This document shows, in pieces, positions 11,296-19,667 of a stretch of 64,000 nucleotides of DNA. The stretch spans positions 1 through 64,000 of the forward strand of contig NZ_CAKZYF010000190.1 of assembly GCF_937884665.1 (NCBI RefSeq). The letters run 5' to 3'. The position numbers were made by a program, and so were the translations under genes. This stretch comes from an uncultured Allomuricauda sp. Lineage in GTDB: Bacteria > Bacteroidota > Bacteroidia > Flavobacteriales > Flavobacteriaceae. Below the pieces are notes generated by a model. That model was not told where the DNA came from, made no database searches, and saw nothing but the letters and a program-made list of their open reading frames with translations. Numbering within the stretch: position 1 is the stretch's first letter; each line of letters begins with the position of its first letter.

Positions 11296-12702
11296 TTATT
11301 CCTTTACCCAGTTGTTTGCAAAAGTACAGCTCCTATTGTCTTCATCAACGTGGATGTAAGCATCCTCAATATGTTCATTCATCCACTTTTTGATTGCATT
11401 AAACTGTTTTTCCCGCAACGCCAACTCCTGGATTTTTAAATAGTCTTTCGCAAAATCAGCTTTATGTTCATCAAAACGATTGGTTATCTGCATTATTTTG
11501 AATTTTGGGGCCCCTCCCCGGGGATCATCTTCCTTCAACGGTCTACAGATTTCATTATCTTTTAGATTCCGGACTTGATTATAAAGGGCAGGGTCCATTT
11601 TGGTAAGTTCAAACCTCGAATCAAAATTGATCGGGTTTCGGAGTAAACCGCCATCAAACTTGGTCTCTTTCTCATCAGAGAAATTCAAAGCGGCCTCTGC
11701 AAAGGTGTATTTACCATCTAGAATATGCTGTCGAATGCTGTCCAACTCCTTCACTGCCGTCTCCATGGCGCTTTGCGGTATTTCAGGTATCAACAGGATG
11801 TGTCGAAGGTCAACTTCCTGGCCCCTAATTTTTTCGACAAGAATAATGTGGTACCCAAATGTGGTTTCAAATGGTTCAGAGATTTCACCTTCTTGCAAAC
11901 TGAAGGCCACATCCTTAAATTCTTTGACGAATGGGGTTTCCCGGGTCATGCTGTAAAATCCCCCTTTGGACTTAGATCCCGGATCCTGGGAGTAAAGTAT
12001 GGCCTTTACGTTAAAGCTGGCATCATTTTCTTCCACATCTTGCTTAATCTGTTTGAGACGATTGATGGCTTTTTGCTTTTCCTCTTCCGGTGCGGTGGGT
12101 TGTTTTACAATTTGGGCGATTTCCAACTCCGCGCCAAATATCGGACGTTCTTCTTCGGGTATCTTGTTGAAGAACTGACGTACCTCTTCGGGGGTCACTT
12201 CAAGTTCCTCCACTATTTTGGCCTGCATTTTTTCAGAGAGCATCCGTAACTTATTGATGTCGAAAAGTTCCTTTCGAAAACTTTCGATATCCGGTTTTTT
12301 ATAGAATTTCAATACTTTTTCCATGGAGCCCACTTGTGCCACCAATTGTTGGATTTGACGATCGCTCTGGGCATTCACTTGCTCATCGGACACCAACAGA
12401 CTGTCCTGTACGGCCTGATGGGCATACAAGCGGTCTTCCATCAATTTTCCCAAAAGACTGCAATGGGTGATGTCCTGTGTTGAGGCACCCTGACTTTTCA
12501 AGTCGATCAATGTTTTTTCGATGTCGGAATCCAGAATGACATAATCGCCTACCACGGCGGCAATTCCATCTAATTTGACCTTTTCGGTTGAAGTAACCGA
12601 ATCATTCACCGCTTGAAGGTTTTCTTCTGCCATCTGTCCATTTACCAAGGTAATCGCGCTCAAAAAAAGCAGGAACGCAACATATCTACTTTGTATTTTC
12701 AT
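11296..12702 (-). CDS. SurA-like periplasmic peptidylprolyl isomerase
   Basis: A protein of 468 aa with a signal peptide, beginning MKIQSRYVAFLL and probably cleaved after VNGQ. An N-terminal SurA-like helical region is followed by two parvulin domains; the second includes VDLRHILLIP and the first FKDVAFSLQEGEISEPFETTFGYHII. It would help outer membrane proteins fold. The ATG at 12702 is chosen over one 36 nt upstream, because it gives a clean signal peptide and a 17-nt overlap with the upstream gene. It is the second gene of a foldase operon ending with moxR. Confidence 0.88.
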   Translation of the reverse strand: MKIQSRYVAFLLFLSAITLVNGQMAEENLQAVNDSVTSTEKVKLDGIAAVVGDYVILDSDIEKTLIDLKSQGASTQDITHCSLLGKLMEDRLYAHQAVQDSLLVSDEQVNAQSDRQIQQLVAQVGSMEKVLKFYKKPDIESFRKELFDINKLRMLSEKMQAKIVEELEVTPEEVRQFFNKIPEEERPIFGAELEIAQIVKQPTAPEEEKQKAINRLKQIKQDVEENDASFNVKAILYSQDPGSKSKGGFYSMTRETPFVKEFKDVAFSLQEGEISEPFETTFGYHIILVEKIRGQEVDLRHILLIPEIPQSAMETAVKELDSIRQHILDGKYTFAEAALNFSDEKETKFDGGLLRNPINFDSRFELTKMDPALYNQVRNLKDNEICRPLKEDDPRGGAPKFKIMQITNRFDEHKADFAKDYLKIQELALREKQFNAIKKWMNEHIEDAYIHVDEDNRSCTFANNWVKE

Positions 12703-13567
12703 AAATCTCAAATTCATTTTTTTGGATAGCTTCATCAATTATTTCCGTTTTAAGCTTTTTTACATAATCCAATCTTCGTCTATTGATTATAAGCTGTTTT
12801 ATTTCTGGAAGGATATATTCGAAAGGGGCGACATCGTTAACATTTAAGACGTTTGTGACCTTGCCCAAATATACTTCCAAGGAATCTTGTAATTCAAAAA
12901 ATTGTGATTTTTTTAAGTACTCTTCTTCGTTAAGGGAAGTCAATGGGGGTATTTCTTCCATAAGTCGGGAGGCGCTGACCCAAACGGAATCATTAAAATG
13001 AATCTTGTTAAATTGAACCGCTATCGAATCCAAGTACTGTTTGTCCGAAGGTGTCCAATTTTGTATCCGTTCTTTTACCCCATCTTTATTTAAAAATTGC
13101 CTTGGGATTTCTACAAAATGAAGTTGTACCAATTTTTCACTCAACCTAAAATTTTCCCTTTCCTGGTCGTAATAGGTTCTCAGCTGATTGTTTGAGATTG
13201 AGGTATCCTGATCTTTGAATACCAATGCTTCGATGTAAGCACGTGTGTACAGGTCAGACCTGTAATCATCCACAAGCCTATCAAATTCTGAAAGTTTTTC
13301 TTCGGGCAGGTTCAATTTGGATTTGGAGAGCAACAGTTGTTTCGACGCCCAATTGTTAATGTAGTTGGTCACAAAAACCGTACTGTCCTGTACGGACATA
13401 TCATCGTCCAGCAAGGCGGAAATGTCTTCCTTGTACAAAAAAACGTCATCTACCCTGGCCAGGGGTTCTTTTTCTTTATCCTTTTTAAAGAAGGAACTAC
13501 AAGAACTAAATAGGGCGAGTATAATAAAGACCAACGGCCCATACTTTATTTGTTGATGGCGAAGCAT
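12686..13567 (-). CDS. PpiC-like lipoprotein foldase
   Basis: A 293-aa lipoprotein (lipobox around LFSSCSS, Cys near residue 23) with the N-terminal chaperone helices of SurA-type proteins: VDDVFLYKEDIS, then a long alpha-helical part. A clear parvulin catalytic domain is not seen, so it may act as a chaperone without isomerase activity. It is the first gene of the operon with the SurA-like protein (17-nt overlap) and moxR. Confidence 0.75.
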   Translation of the reverse strand: MLRHQQIKYGPLVFIILALFSSCSSFFKKDKEKEPLARVDDVFLYKEDISALLDDDMSVQDSTVFVTNYINNWASKQLLLSKSKLNLPEEKLSEFDRLVDDYRSDLYTRAYIEALVFKDQDTSISNNQLRTYYDQERENFRLSEKLVQLHFVEIPRQFLNKDGVKERIQNWTPSDKQYLDSIAVQFNKIHFNDSVWVSASRLMEEIPPLTSLNEEEYLKKSQFFELQDSLEVYLGKVTNVLNVNDVAPFEYILPEIKQLIINRRRLDYVKKLKTEIIDEAIQKNEFEIYENTK

Positions 13568-13739
13568 TCTGCAAAAATAAGAATTACGATTATCCGTACA
13601 AATGGCTTTACGTTGGGCAAGAAATTTTCATAGTGCATTCAATCCCAATATTTTAGTACTTTCGTAAGACCAACCAACCCGGAATTCTTCCCTTTAGTAA
13701 GGAATCTTCTGGCTTCGTTTCATTTACCAAACTAACACT

Positions 13740-13997
13740 ATGACAAATATTTTGGATCGAAAAATCAAGTTCATTTGGGACTTTAGGGGACCCGGAGCGT
13801 CAAAAACTGCGGAACATTATGAAAAACATCTCGCAGAATTTATTGTTCTGGAAGAATTGAAGTATGATATCACTGGTGTCCAACATCTTTCGGATACCCA
13901 TAGCATCACATATTTAGTAGTTGCTGAGTTCGAAATGAAGGAAATACGGGACGTATTGAAACCCCACAGAGGTGAAATTTATGAAGATATTGCGTAA
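13740..13997 (+). CDS. Small conserved protein of unknown function
   Basis: An 85-aa protein with no signal peptide, rich in charged residues, including WDFRGPGASKTAEHYEKHL and YLVVAEFEMKEIRDVLKPHRGEIYEDIA. I do not recognise a named family. Its stop overlaps the next ATG by one base, so it is translated together with the beta-lactamase-like lipoprotein. A possible promoter (TACTTTCG, 13657-13664) lies 76 nt upstream. Confidence 0.75.
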   Translation: MTNILDRKIKFIWDFRGPGASKTAEHYEKHLAEFIVLEELKYDITGVQHLSDTHSITYLVVAEFEMKEIRDVLKPHRGEIYEDIA

Positions 13998-15157
13998 TGT
14001 CCCAGTTTAAGGCTACCTTCAGAATCACTTTATCCATCTTTGGTCTCTTTACGATTCTAGGAATAAGCTCATGCCCTGCACCTGATAATACAAATCCATT
14101 GCTACTGGCACTTTCTTCGGAAAACTCGAAAATAAAGCAGGTAATGGATAGTTTGGACCAATACGAGATACAAATACGCTACACGCGCATAGACCGTAAA
14201 AACGATAGCGTTTTTTTTACAGACTATGATTTTCAAGTGGATGAAAATCAGTATTTCTATCCTGCAAGTACCGTAAAGTTCCCAGCGGCCATCGTTACCC
14301 TGGAAAAGCTCAATACCATCGATACCCTTGACATGGATAGTCGTTTTTATGTGGAAGGTGATTCGGTGGAAACCACCTTTGCCAAGGCTTTATCTGAAAT
14401 TTTTTCTGTATCTGACAACGCCGCCAACAACCGGCTTATCGAATTTTTGGGCCAGGATGAGCTCAATAAGAGAATAATGGAGAAAAAGGTCGGTAAAATA
14501 CGAGTGGCGCACAGATTGTCCACTTCCAACGCAGATGATGTTACCACAAAACCCCTCGTTATTTATTTGGATGATTCAACCACGGTTAGCAGCACATCTA
14601 TCATAAACACCCCACCCAAGGCCTTGATGTTGGACGGTATTAAAAAAGGGAGTGGCTTTTATGCCGGAGATTCACTTTTTCAAGAGCCTTTCGATTTTTC
14701 ATTTAAAAACTATTACCCAATAGCTACCCAGCATAATGTTTTGAAGCGTATTATTTTTCCGGACGCTTTTCCAGAGGAAGAACGCTTTGACTTAACCAAC
14801 CGACAATTACTGGTATTAAAAGAAGCCATGAGTTCCCTACCTGGACAACTTGGCTATGATGAAGAGGAGTTTTATGACAGCTACGTAAAGTTTTTGCTAT
14901 TTGGCGATACCACCGAACCTATCCCTGATTATTTTAAAATTTTCAACAAAGTTGGGTACGCCTATGGAACGCTCACCGATTGCGCTTACATACAGGATTC
15001 CAAGAACAATGTGGACTTTATGGTAACAGCGACCATTTTAGTGAACAAAGACGGTATTTTTAACGATGATGCCTATGAATATGATGAAATAGGCATTCCC
15101 TTTTTGGCCGAATTAGGTAGGGCGCTCTATGCAATTGAATTGAAAAGGACCCAATAA
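13997..15157 (+). CDS. Class A beta-lactamase-like lipoprotein
   Basis: A 386-aa lipoprotein (lipobox LGISSC, Cys26). The serine-hydrolase motifs are in order: STVK (91-94), SDN (139-141) and KVG in place of KTG near residue 320. This is the PF13354-type beta-lactamase2 fold. The spacing is larger than in true class A enzymes and the KVG is unusual, so a peptidoglycan or esterase role is as likely as drug resistance. It ends in a terminator and is coupled to the 85-aa gene upstream. Confidence 0.78.
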   Translation: MSQFKATFRITLSIFGLFTILGISSCPAPDNTNPLLLALSSENSKIKQVMDSLDQYEIQIRYTRIDRKNDSVFFTDYDFQVDENQYFYPASTVKFPAAIVTLEKLNTIDTLDMDSRFYVEGDSVETTFAKALSEIFSVSDNAANNRLIEFLGQDELNKRIMEKKVGKIRVAHRLSTSNADDVTTKPLVIYLDDSTTVSSTSIINTPPKALMLDGIKKGSGFYAGDSLFQEPFDFSFKNYYPIATQHNVLKRIIFPDAFPEEERFDLTNRQLLVLKEAMSSLPGQLGYDEEEFYDSYVKFLLFGDTTEPIPDYFKIFNKVGYAYGTLTDCAYIQDSKNNVDFMVTATILVNKDGIFNDDAYEYDEIGIPFLAELGRALYAIELKRTQ

Positions 15158-15160
15158 AAA

Positions 15161-15181
15161 AAGCACCGCAGTGCGGTGCTT
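15161..15181. terminator. Terminator between lipoprotein gene and fasciclin gene
   Basis: Stem AAGCACCGC (15161-15169) with GCGGTGCTT (15173-15181), 3-nt loop, flanked by A-rich sequence before and TTGATC after. It can serve the plus-strand gene ending at 15157 and, with the A-run at 15155-15162 read as T on the minus strand, the fasciclin gene whose family stop is at 15200. Confidence 0.75.
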
Positions 15182-15199
15182 TGATCAAAACAAAAAAAC

Positions 15200-15718
15200 T
15201 TAGTTGGGCATCACTACATCTTCAATCACATGAATCACTCCATTGGATGCAACTACGTCTGATTAGGCTATCTTGCTCATATTACCATTGGCAGCTTTCA
15301 ACTAAATACCTCCGTCTTTACTCATAGCAGTTAATTTCCCTCCATTTAAAGTGGTCAATTCCACTGTTCCTTTTCCTTTTTTCAAAGCAGCGGCAACATC
15401 AGAAGCCATTAGTTTTCCAGATACCACATGATAAGTCAAAATAGCAGATAGTTTTTCTTTGTTGGCTGGCTCCAACAAAGCGTTCAATGTTTTGGAATCA
15501 ATTTTGGCGAATCCTGAATTCACGGGTGCAAAAACAGTAAGTGGTCCGTCCCCTTTTAAAGCTCCTACCAAATCTGCAGCCTTCACCGCGGTCACCAATG
15601 TGGAAAAATCTTCAACGGATGCCGCTACATCTACAATATCTTGGGATTTTTGTGCACTCGTTTGTTGGAAAAACAGGAAAAGTCCTAGGGTTGAAATAAT
15701 AAAGATTACTTTTTTCAT
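15200..15718 (-). pseudogene. Secreted fasciclin (FAS1) domain protein broken by two in-frame stops
   Basis: The signal peptide (MKKVIFIISTLGLFLF...QKSQ) and most of one FAS1 domain are readable: TVFAPVNSGFAKID (H1 box) and LTYHVVSGKLMASDV. The frame then meets TAG at 15304-15302, directly after ...SKDGGI. Without a frameshift it continues as LKAANGNMSKIA, a TAA at 15265-15263, then SDVVASNGVIHVIEDVVMPN and a TAA at 15202-15200. The last part is the conserved H2 box and end of FAS1, so the normal gene is 172 codons and the first 138 remain open. It is divergent from an ECF sigma/anti-sigma pair, as fasciclins controlled by SigK/RskA are. Confidence 0.82.
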
Positions 15719-15833
15719 TTTTAATTTGATTTACTTGTTAATGATTTTTTTGCGCGCTTTACATTTCTATGTACACGCGCTTGGACGCATTGGATGAAGA
15801 CCGTTTATTTTTATCATATCTTTAACACTGTCA

Positions 15834-16397
15834 ATGAAAACGGACTTTGGTGACATACAGCTCATAAATCGATTATCCGAAGGGGACAAGAGCGCTTTGT
15901 ACCAACTTTATGATAAATATTCGGGGGCACTGTACGGCGTGATCCTTCGTATGTGCAGAAATAAAACAGACGCCCAAGATTTGCTGCAAGAGACCTTTGT
16001 CAAGATATGGTTGAAGATTGATTCGTATGACGCTTCCAAGGGAAGATTTTATACATGGGCTTATCGTATTGCAAGAAACACCACCTTAAATTCGTTACGT
16101 AACCGTAGTGAACTCATCCAAAATGAAGATTTAAGTGTATATGATACAAAAGCTGAGATTAAAACCGGACAGGAAAATGTTCTGCTAAAAGGTTCGTTAA
16201 AAAAACTGGAGCCCCACCATCAAAAAGCGATTGCCTTGGTCTATTACCGGGGGTACACCCATAAAGAAGCGCATGAAGTGATGGGGGTACCGTTGGGAAC
16301 GTTCAAGTCCTATATCAGACAGGCATTGATTCAGTTAAGAAAAAGCTATGCCAATGAAATGCTTTGGCTGTGGTGTATTTTTGAAATAATGGTATGA
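15834..16397 (+). CDS. ECF sigma factor (SigK-like)
   Basis: A 187-aa sigma-70 family factor. Region 2 contains DKYSGALYGVILRMCRNKTDAQDLLQETFVKIW and FYTWAYRIARN; region 4 contains HQKAIALVYYRGYTHKEAHEVMGVPLGTFKSYIRQAL. It overlaps the anti-sigma gene by 4 nt (ATGA), the standard coupling of an ECF factor with its inhibitor. The divergent fasciclin gene is its most likely target by analogy with SigK of mycobacteria. Confidence 0.92.
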   Translation: MKTDFGDIQLINRLSEGDKSALYQLYDKYSGALYGVILRMCRNKTDAQDLLQETFVKIWLKIDSYDASKGRFYTWAYRIARNTTLNSLRNRSELIQNEDLSVYDTKAEIKTGQENVLLKGSLKKLEPHHQKAIALVYYRGYTHKEAHEVMGVPLGTFKSYIRQALIQLRKSYANEMLWLWCIFEIMV

Positions 16398-17149
16398 TGG
16401 AAAAGAAAAGGATATTGGAAGAAGGACTTTTGGAGCAGTACCTCAGTGGGGAACTGTCTCCTGAACTCCATAGGATAGTGGAAGAGGCATTGCACCAAAA
16501 TTCAGAAGTAAGGGAGCATTTTGACCTCTTGGAAGCAGATTTTGAACGTATGGGCATGGAACAAGCTGTGGTACCTCCTGCACAGATCAAAAAAGCACTT
16601 GTAAAGAGCCTGGAAAAAAAGTCCATGGTCCGGATAGACCGAACTCCCTTATGGATTGCCGCCAGTATAGCCATTCTTTTTGGTATTGCTACCCTTTGGA
16701 TGTTTACGAAATGGCAAAATGCAGCAGGAAATCTAAAAGTTTTACAAGAACAGACGGCAGAACTCCAGGAACGGATGTACACGATTGAAAACAACTATTT
16801 GCAAACCTCATTGCAGTTAAGGAACATCAATAATGCGAATGTGGTGCCACTCGTGCTATATGGGAATCAAAAATCACCAAATGCCAAAGTTGTGGCCTAT
16901 ATGGACCACAAACGAAAAGCGGTCATTGTAAATCCTCAGGGCTTGCCTGTTCTGCCTACGACAAAAACCTACCAGATGTGGAGTGATGTTGACGGAGAAA
17001 TGATAGACATGGGCATTTTATCTCCTGACGAGGAACTCGTCACCTTGAAATATATTGATAAAGCGGAATCCCTTAACATTACCATTGAACCTGCTGGTGG
17101 CAACGACCACCCTACGGTTGAAGAACTGATTTCCTTTGTTCTGCTATAA
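16394..17149 (+). CDS. RskA-like membrane anti-sigma factor
   Basis: A 251-aa protein: an N-terminal anti-sigma helix bundle (about 1-75), one TM helix (about 86-106), a coiled-coil linker, and a C-terminal periplasmic RskA domain (GLPVLPTTKTYQMWSDVDGE..IDMGIL). It would hold the ECF factor at the membrane until regulated proteolysis releases it. It is coupled to the sigma gene. Its last 38 nt overlap the end of rimO on the other strand. Confidence 0.9.
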   Translation: MMEKKRILEEGLLEQYLSGELSPELHRIVEEALHQNSEVREHFDLLEADFERMGMEQAVVPPAQIKKALVKSLEKKSMVRIDRTPLWIAASIAILFGIATLWMFTKWQNAAGNLKVLQEQTAELQERMYTIENNYLQTSLQLRNINNANVVPLVLYGNQKSPNAKVVAYMDHKRKAVIVNPQGLPVLPTTKTYQMWSDVDGEMIDMGILSPDEELVTLKYIDKAESLNITIEPAGGNDHPTVEELISFVLL

Positions 17150-18449
17150 GACAGGGCACACCGTACAGATCAAAATCAGAGGCTTCCGAAATGGTCAGAT
17201 TTACAAAATCCCCAATTTTCACGTAGTGTTCGGTAGCATCTATCAATACTTCATTATCTACATCAGGTGAATCGAATTCCGTACGTCCTACAAAGTAGTT
17301 CCCTTCTTTTCTATCGATAATGCATCGAAACGTTTTTCCGATTTTTTCTTGGTTCAACTCCCAAGAAATTTGGGATTGTATTTCCATAATCTGATTGGCA
17401 CGGTCTTGTTTGGTCGCCTCAGGAACGTTATCTTCTAAAAGATAGGCGCGGGTATTTTCTTCATGACTGTACGTAAAACAGCCCAAACGTTCAAAACGCA
17501 TTTCCTGGACCCAAGCCTTTAACACCTCAAAGTCTTCTTCTGTTTCACCAGGATACCCAACAATAAGGGTAGTCCTTATCGCCATGTCTGGAACAGCGGC
17601 CCTAAATTCCTCGAGCAATCGGGTAGTTTTCGCTTTAGTTGTACCCCGACGCATACTTTTTAAAATAGGATCAGCAATATGCTGAAGAGGAATATCTATA
17701 TAATTACAGACTTTGGGTTCATTTTTCATCACTTCCAATACCTCCATGGGGAATCCACTTGGGAAGGCGTAATGCAGTCGTATCCATTCAATGCCATCAA
17801 CCTTTACCAAACACCGGAGCAACTCTGCCAAATTTCTTTTCCTGTAGAGATCTAATCCATAATACGTAAGGTCTTGTGCAATCAGAATGAGTTCTTTGAC
17901 TCCTTTTGCTGCCAGTTTTTCAGTCTCGGCAACCAACGCTTCGATGGGTTTGCTGCGGTGCTTGCCACGCATCAAAGGAATAGCACAAAAAGAACAAGGA
18001 CGGTCACAACCCTCCGCGATTTTTAAGTAGGCATAGTTTTTAGGGGTAGTGGTTAGACGTTCCCCAATGAGTTCATGCCTATAATCGGCCCCCAAAGCTT
18101 TCAGTAAATTGGGTAAATCACTGGTCCCAAAATACTGGTCCACATCAGGTATTTCCCTTTCAAGATCTGGCTTATATCGTTCACTTAAGCATCCGGTCAC
18201 AAATACTTTGTCCACTTCACCCACTTCCTTTTTCTGGACATACTCCAAGATGGTATTTACACTTTCTTCCTTGGCATTGGCTATAAATCCGCAGGTATTG
18301 ATCACCACAACATTCCCTTCTTCTTCATGTGCCACCGTTTTGTTGTTGGCCCGGAGTTGGCCCATAAGAACCTCCGAGTCGTAAACATTTTTGCTACAAC
18401 CCAAGGTCACCACATTTATCTTGTTCTTTTTACGAGATTTTGTCCGCAT
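17112..18449 (-). CDS. rimO: Ribosomal protein S12 methylthiotransferase RimO
   Basis: A radical-SAM methylthiotransferase of 445 aa that modifies an aspartate of ribosomal protein S12. The N-terminal UPF0004 domain has the cluster-binding cysteines (TLGCSKNVYDSE, NTCGF, VTGCLSERY), the radical-SAM motif is CDRPCSFC, and a TRAM domain closes the C-terminus. TLGCSKN and the DVDQYFGT region favour RimO over MiaB. The start MRTKSRKKNK at 18449 is chosen; a longer reading from 18518 adds 23 residues that do not look like the family. Confidence 0.92.
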   Translation of the reverse strand: MRTKSRKKNKINVVTLGCSKNVYDSEVLMGQLRANNKTVAHEEEGNVVVINTCGFIANAKEESVNTILEYVQKKEVGEVDKVFVTGCLSERYKPDLEREIPDVDQYFGTSDLPNLLKALGADYRHELIGERLTTTPKNYAYLKIAEGCDRPCSFCAIPLMRGKHRSKPIEALVAETEKLAAKGVKELILIAQDLTYYGLDLYRKRNLAELLRCLVKVDGIEWIRLHYAFPSGFPMEVLEVMKNEPKVCNYIDIPLQHIADPILKSMRRGTTKAKTTRLLEEFRAAVPDMAIRTTLIVGYPGETEEDFEVLKAWVQEMRFERLGCFTYSHEENTRAYLLEDNVPEATKQDRANQIMEIQSQISWELNQEKIGKTFRCIIDRKEGNYFVGRTEFDSPDVDNEVLIDATEHYVKIGDFVNLTISEASDFDLYGVPCLIAEQRKSVLQP

Positions 18450-18571
18450 ACCGTTTTTCGTGGATTGCAAAAATACAATTTGCTGCGCATTACATCGATT
18501 TGCCTGAATATTTTTCAATTCCCAACGTTAAACTTTTTAAATACGCAGCAGTCCAAACTGAAAACCCAATC

Positions 18572-19666
18572 ATGAAAAACTACTTTTCCTTATTGTTTCT
18601 TATTGGTATAGTGGGCCTATCCTGTTCGTCAGATTCGGATACCATGGATACACCACTTACGGAAATTCCAGTGCCCACCAATCTATACTTTCCCCCTGCT
18701 CAATCTGCCGATTGGGAAACCGTTTCACCATCACAATTGGACTGGAATACGGACACTGAAAGTAATCTAAGGAACTTTCTGGATGAAAAGAACACAAAGG
18801 CCTTCATCATTGTAAAAAATGGTAGGATAGCCGTGGAATGGTATTTTGATGACCACACCCAAAATACAAGTTGGTATTGGGCGTCCGCAGGGAAAACACT
18901 TACTGCATTTACTGTGGGAATCGCGCAGGAAGAGAACTTTTTGGATATAAACGACAAAACCTCGGACTATTTGGGCCAAGGTTGGACGTCAACCCCGGCC
19001 GAAAAAGAAAATCTTATCACAGTTTGGCACCAACTGACCATGACCAGTGGTATGAACGATTCGCAATTCGATTGTGTGACCCCTGAATGCCTCACGTATG
19101 TGGCGGATGCCGGCAGTAGATGGGCGTATCATAACGGTCCCTATACCCTGCTACAAAAGGTGGTTTCCAATGCCACCGAAATGGAATGGAACGAGTATTT
19201 CAATGCCAAAATCCGGGATAAAATCGGAATGGACGGCTTTTGGTTGTCCACCAATAACTTAAACAACGTGTATTTCAGTACTGCCAGACGCCTGGCGCGC
19301 GCCGGCATCTTCAACCTCAACCATGGGGCTTGGAATGGGCAGCCCCTTTTGGCGGACGCCGTCTTCACGAACCGTATGAGAAACACTTCCCAATCACTGA
19401 ATGAAGCATACGGGTATCTTTGGTGGCTCAATGGTAAGGATAGTTATCGCGTTCCGGCTTTTCAGACCGAGTTTCAGGGGAATTTGGTGCCCAATGCACC
19501 TTCGGACGCCTTTTTTGGACTTGGGCGGGATGACCAAAAGTTATATGTTGTACCCAGTTTGGAATTGGTCATCGTCCGCATGGGCGAGGATTCCGGCGAA
19601 GCCCTTTTAGGTCCGTCAAGTTTTGACAACGAGCTTTGGGAGTTTTTGAACAATTACATGCAGTAA
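18572..19666 (+). CDS. Serine hydrolase lipoprotein, class C beta-lactamase family
   Basis: A 364-aa lipoprotein (lipobox GIVGLSC, Cys18). The beta-lactamase/transpeptidase motifs are SAGK (105-108), YHN (186-188) and a C-terminal FFGLGRDDQKLYVVPSLELVIVRMG segment. Such proteins are usually esterases or D-amino-acid peptidases rather than drug-resistance enzymes. The ATG at 18572 is chosen because it opens the signal peptide; upstream in-frame sequence reaches back over the rimO start. The end converges with the amidase, leaving one base between them. Confidence 0.85.
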   Translation: MKNYFSLLFLIGIVGLSCSSDSDTMDTPLTEIPVPTNLYFPPAQSADWETVSPSQLDWNTDTESNLRNFLDEKNTKAFIIVKNGRIAVEWYFDDHTQNTSWYWASAGKTLTAFTVGIAQEENFLDINDKTSDYLGQGWTSTPAEKENLITVWHQLTMTSGMNDSQFDCVTPECLTYVADAGSRWAYHNGPYTLLQKVVSNATEMEWNEYFNAKIRDKIGMDGFWLSTNNLNNVYFSTARRLARAGIFNLNHGAWNGQPLLADAVFTNRMRNTSQSLNEAYGYLWWLNGKDSYRVPAFQTEFQGNLVPNAPSDAFFGLGRDDQKLYVVPSLELVIVRMGEDSGEALLGPSSFDNELWEFLNNYMQ

Positions 19667-19667
19667 A

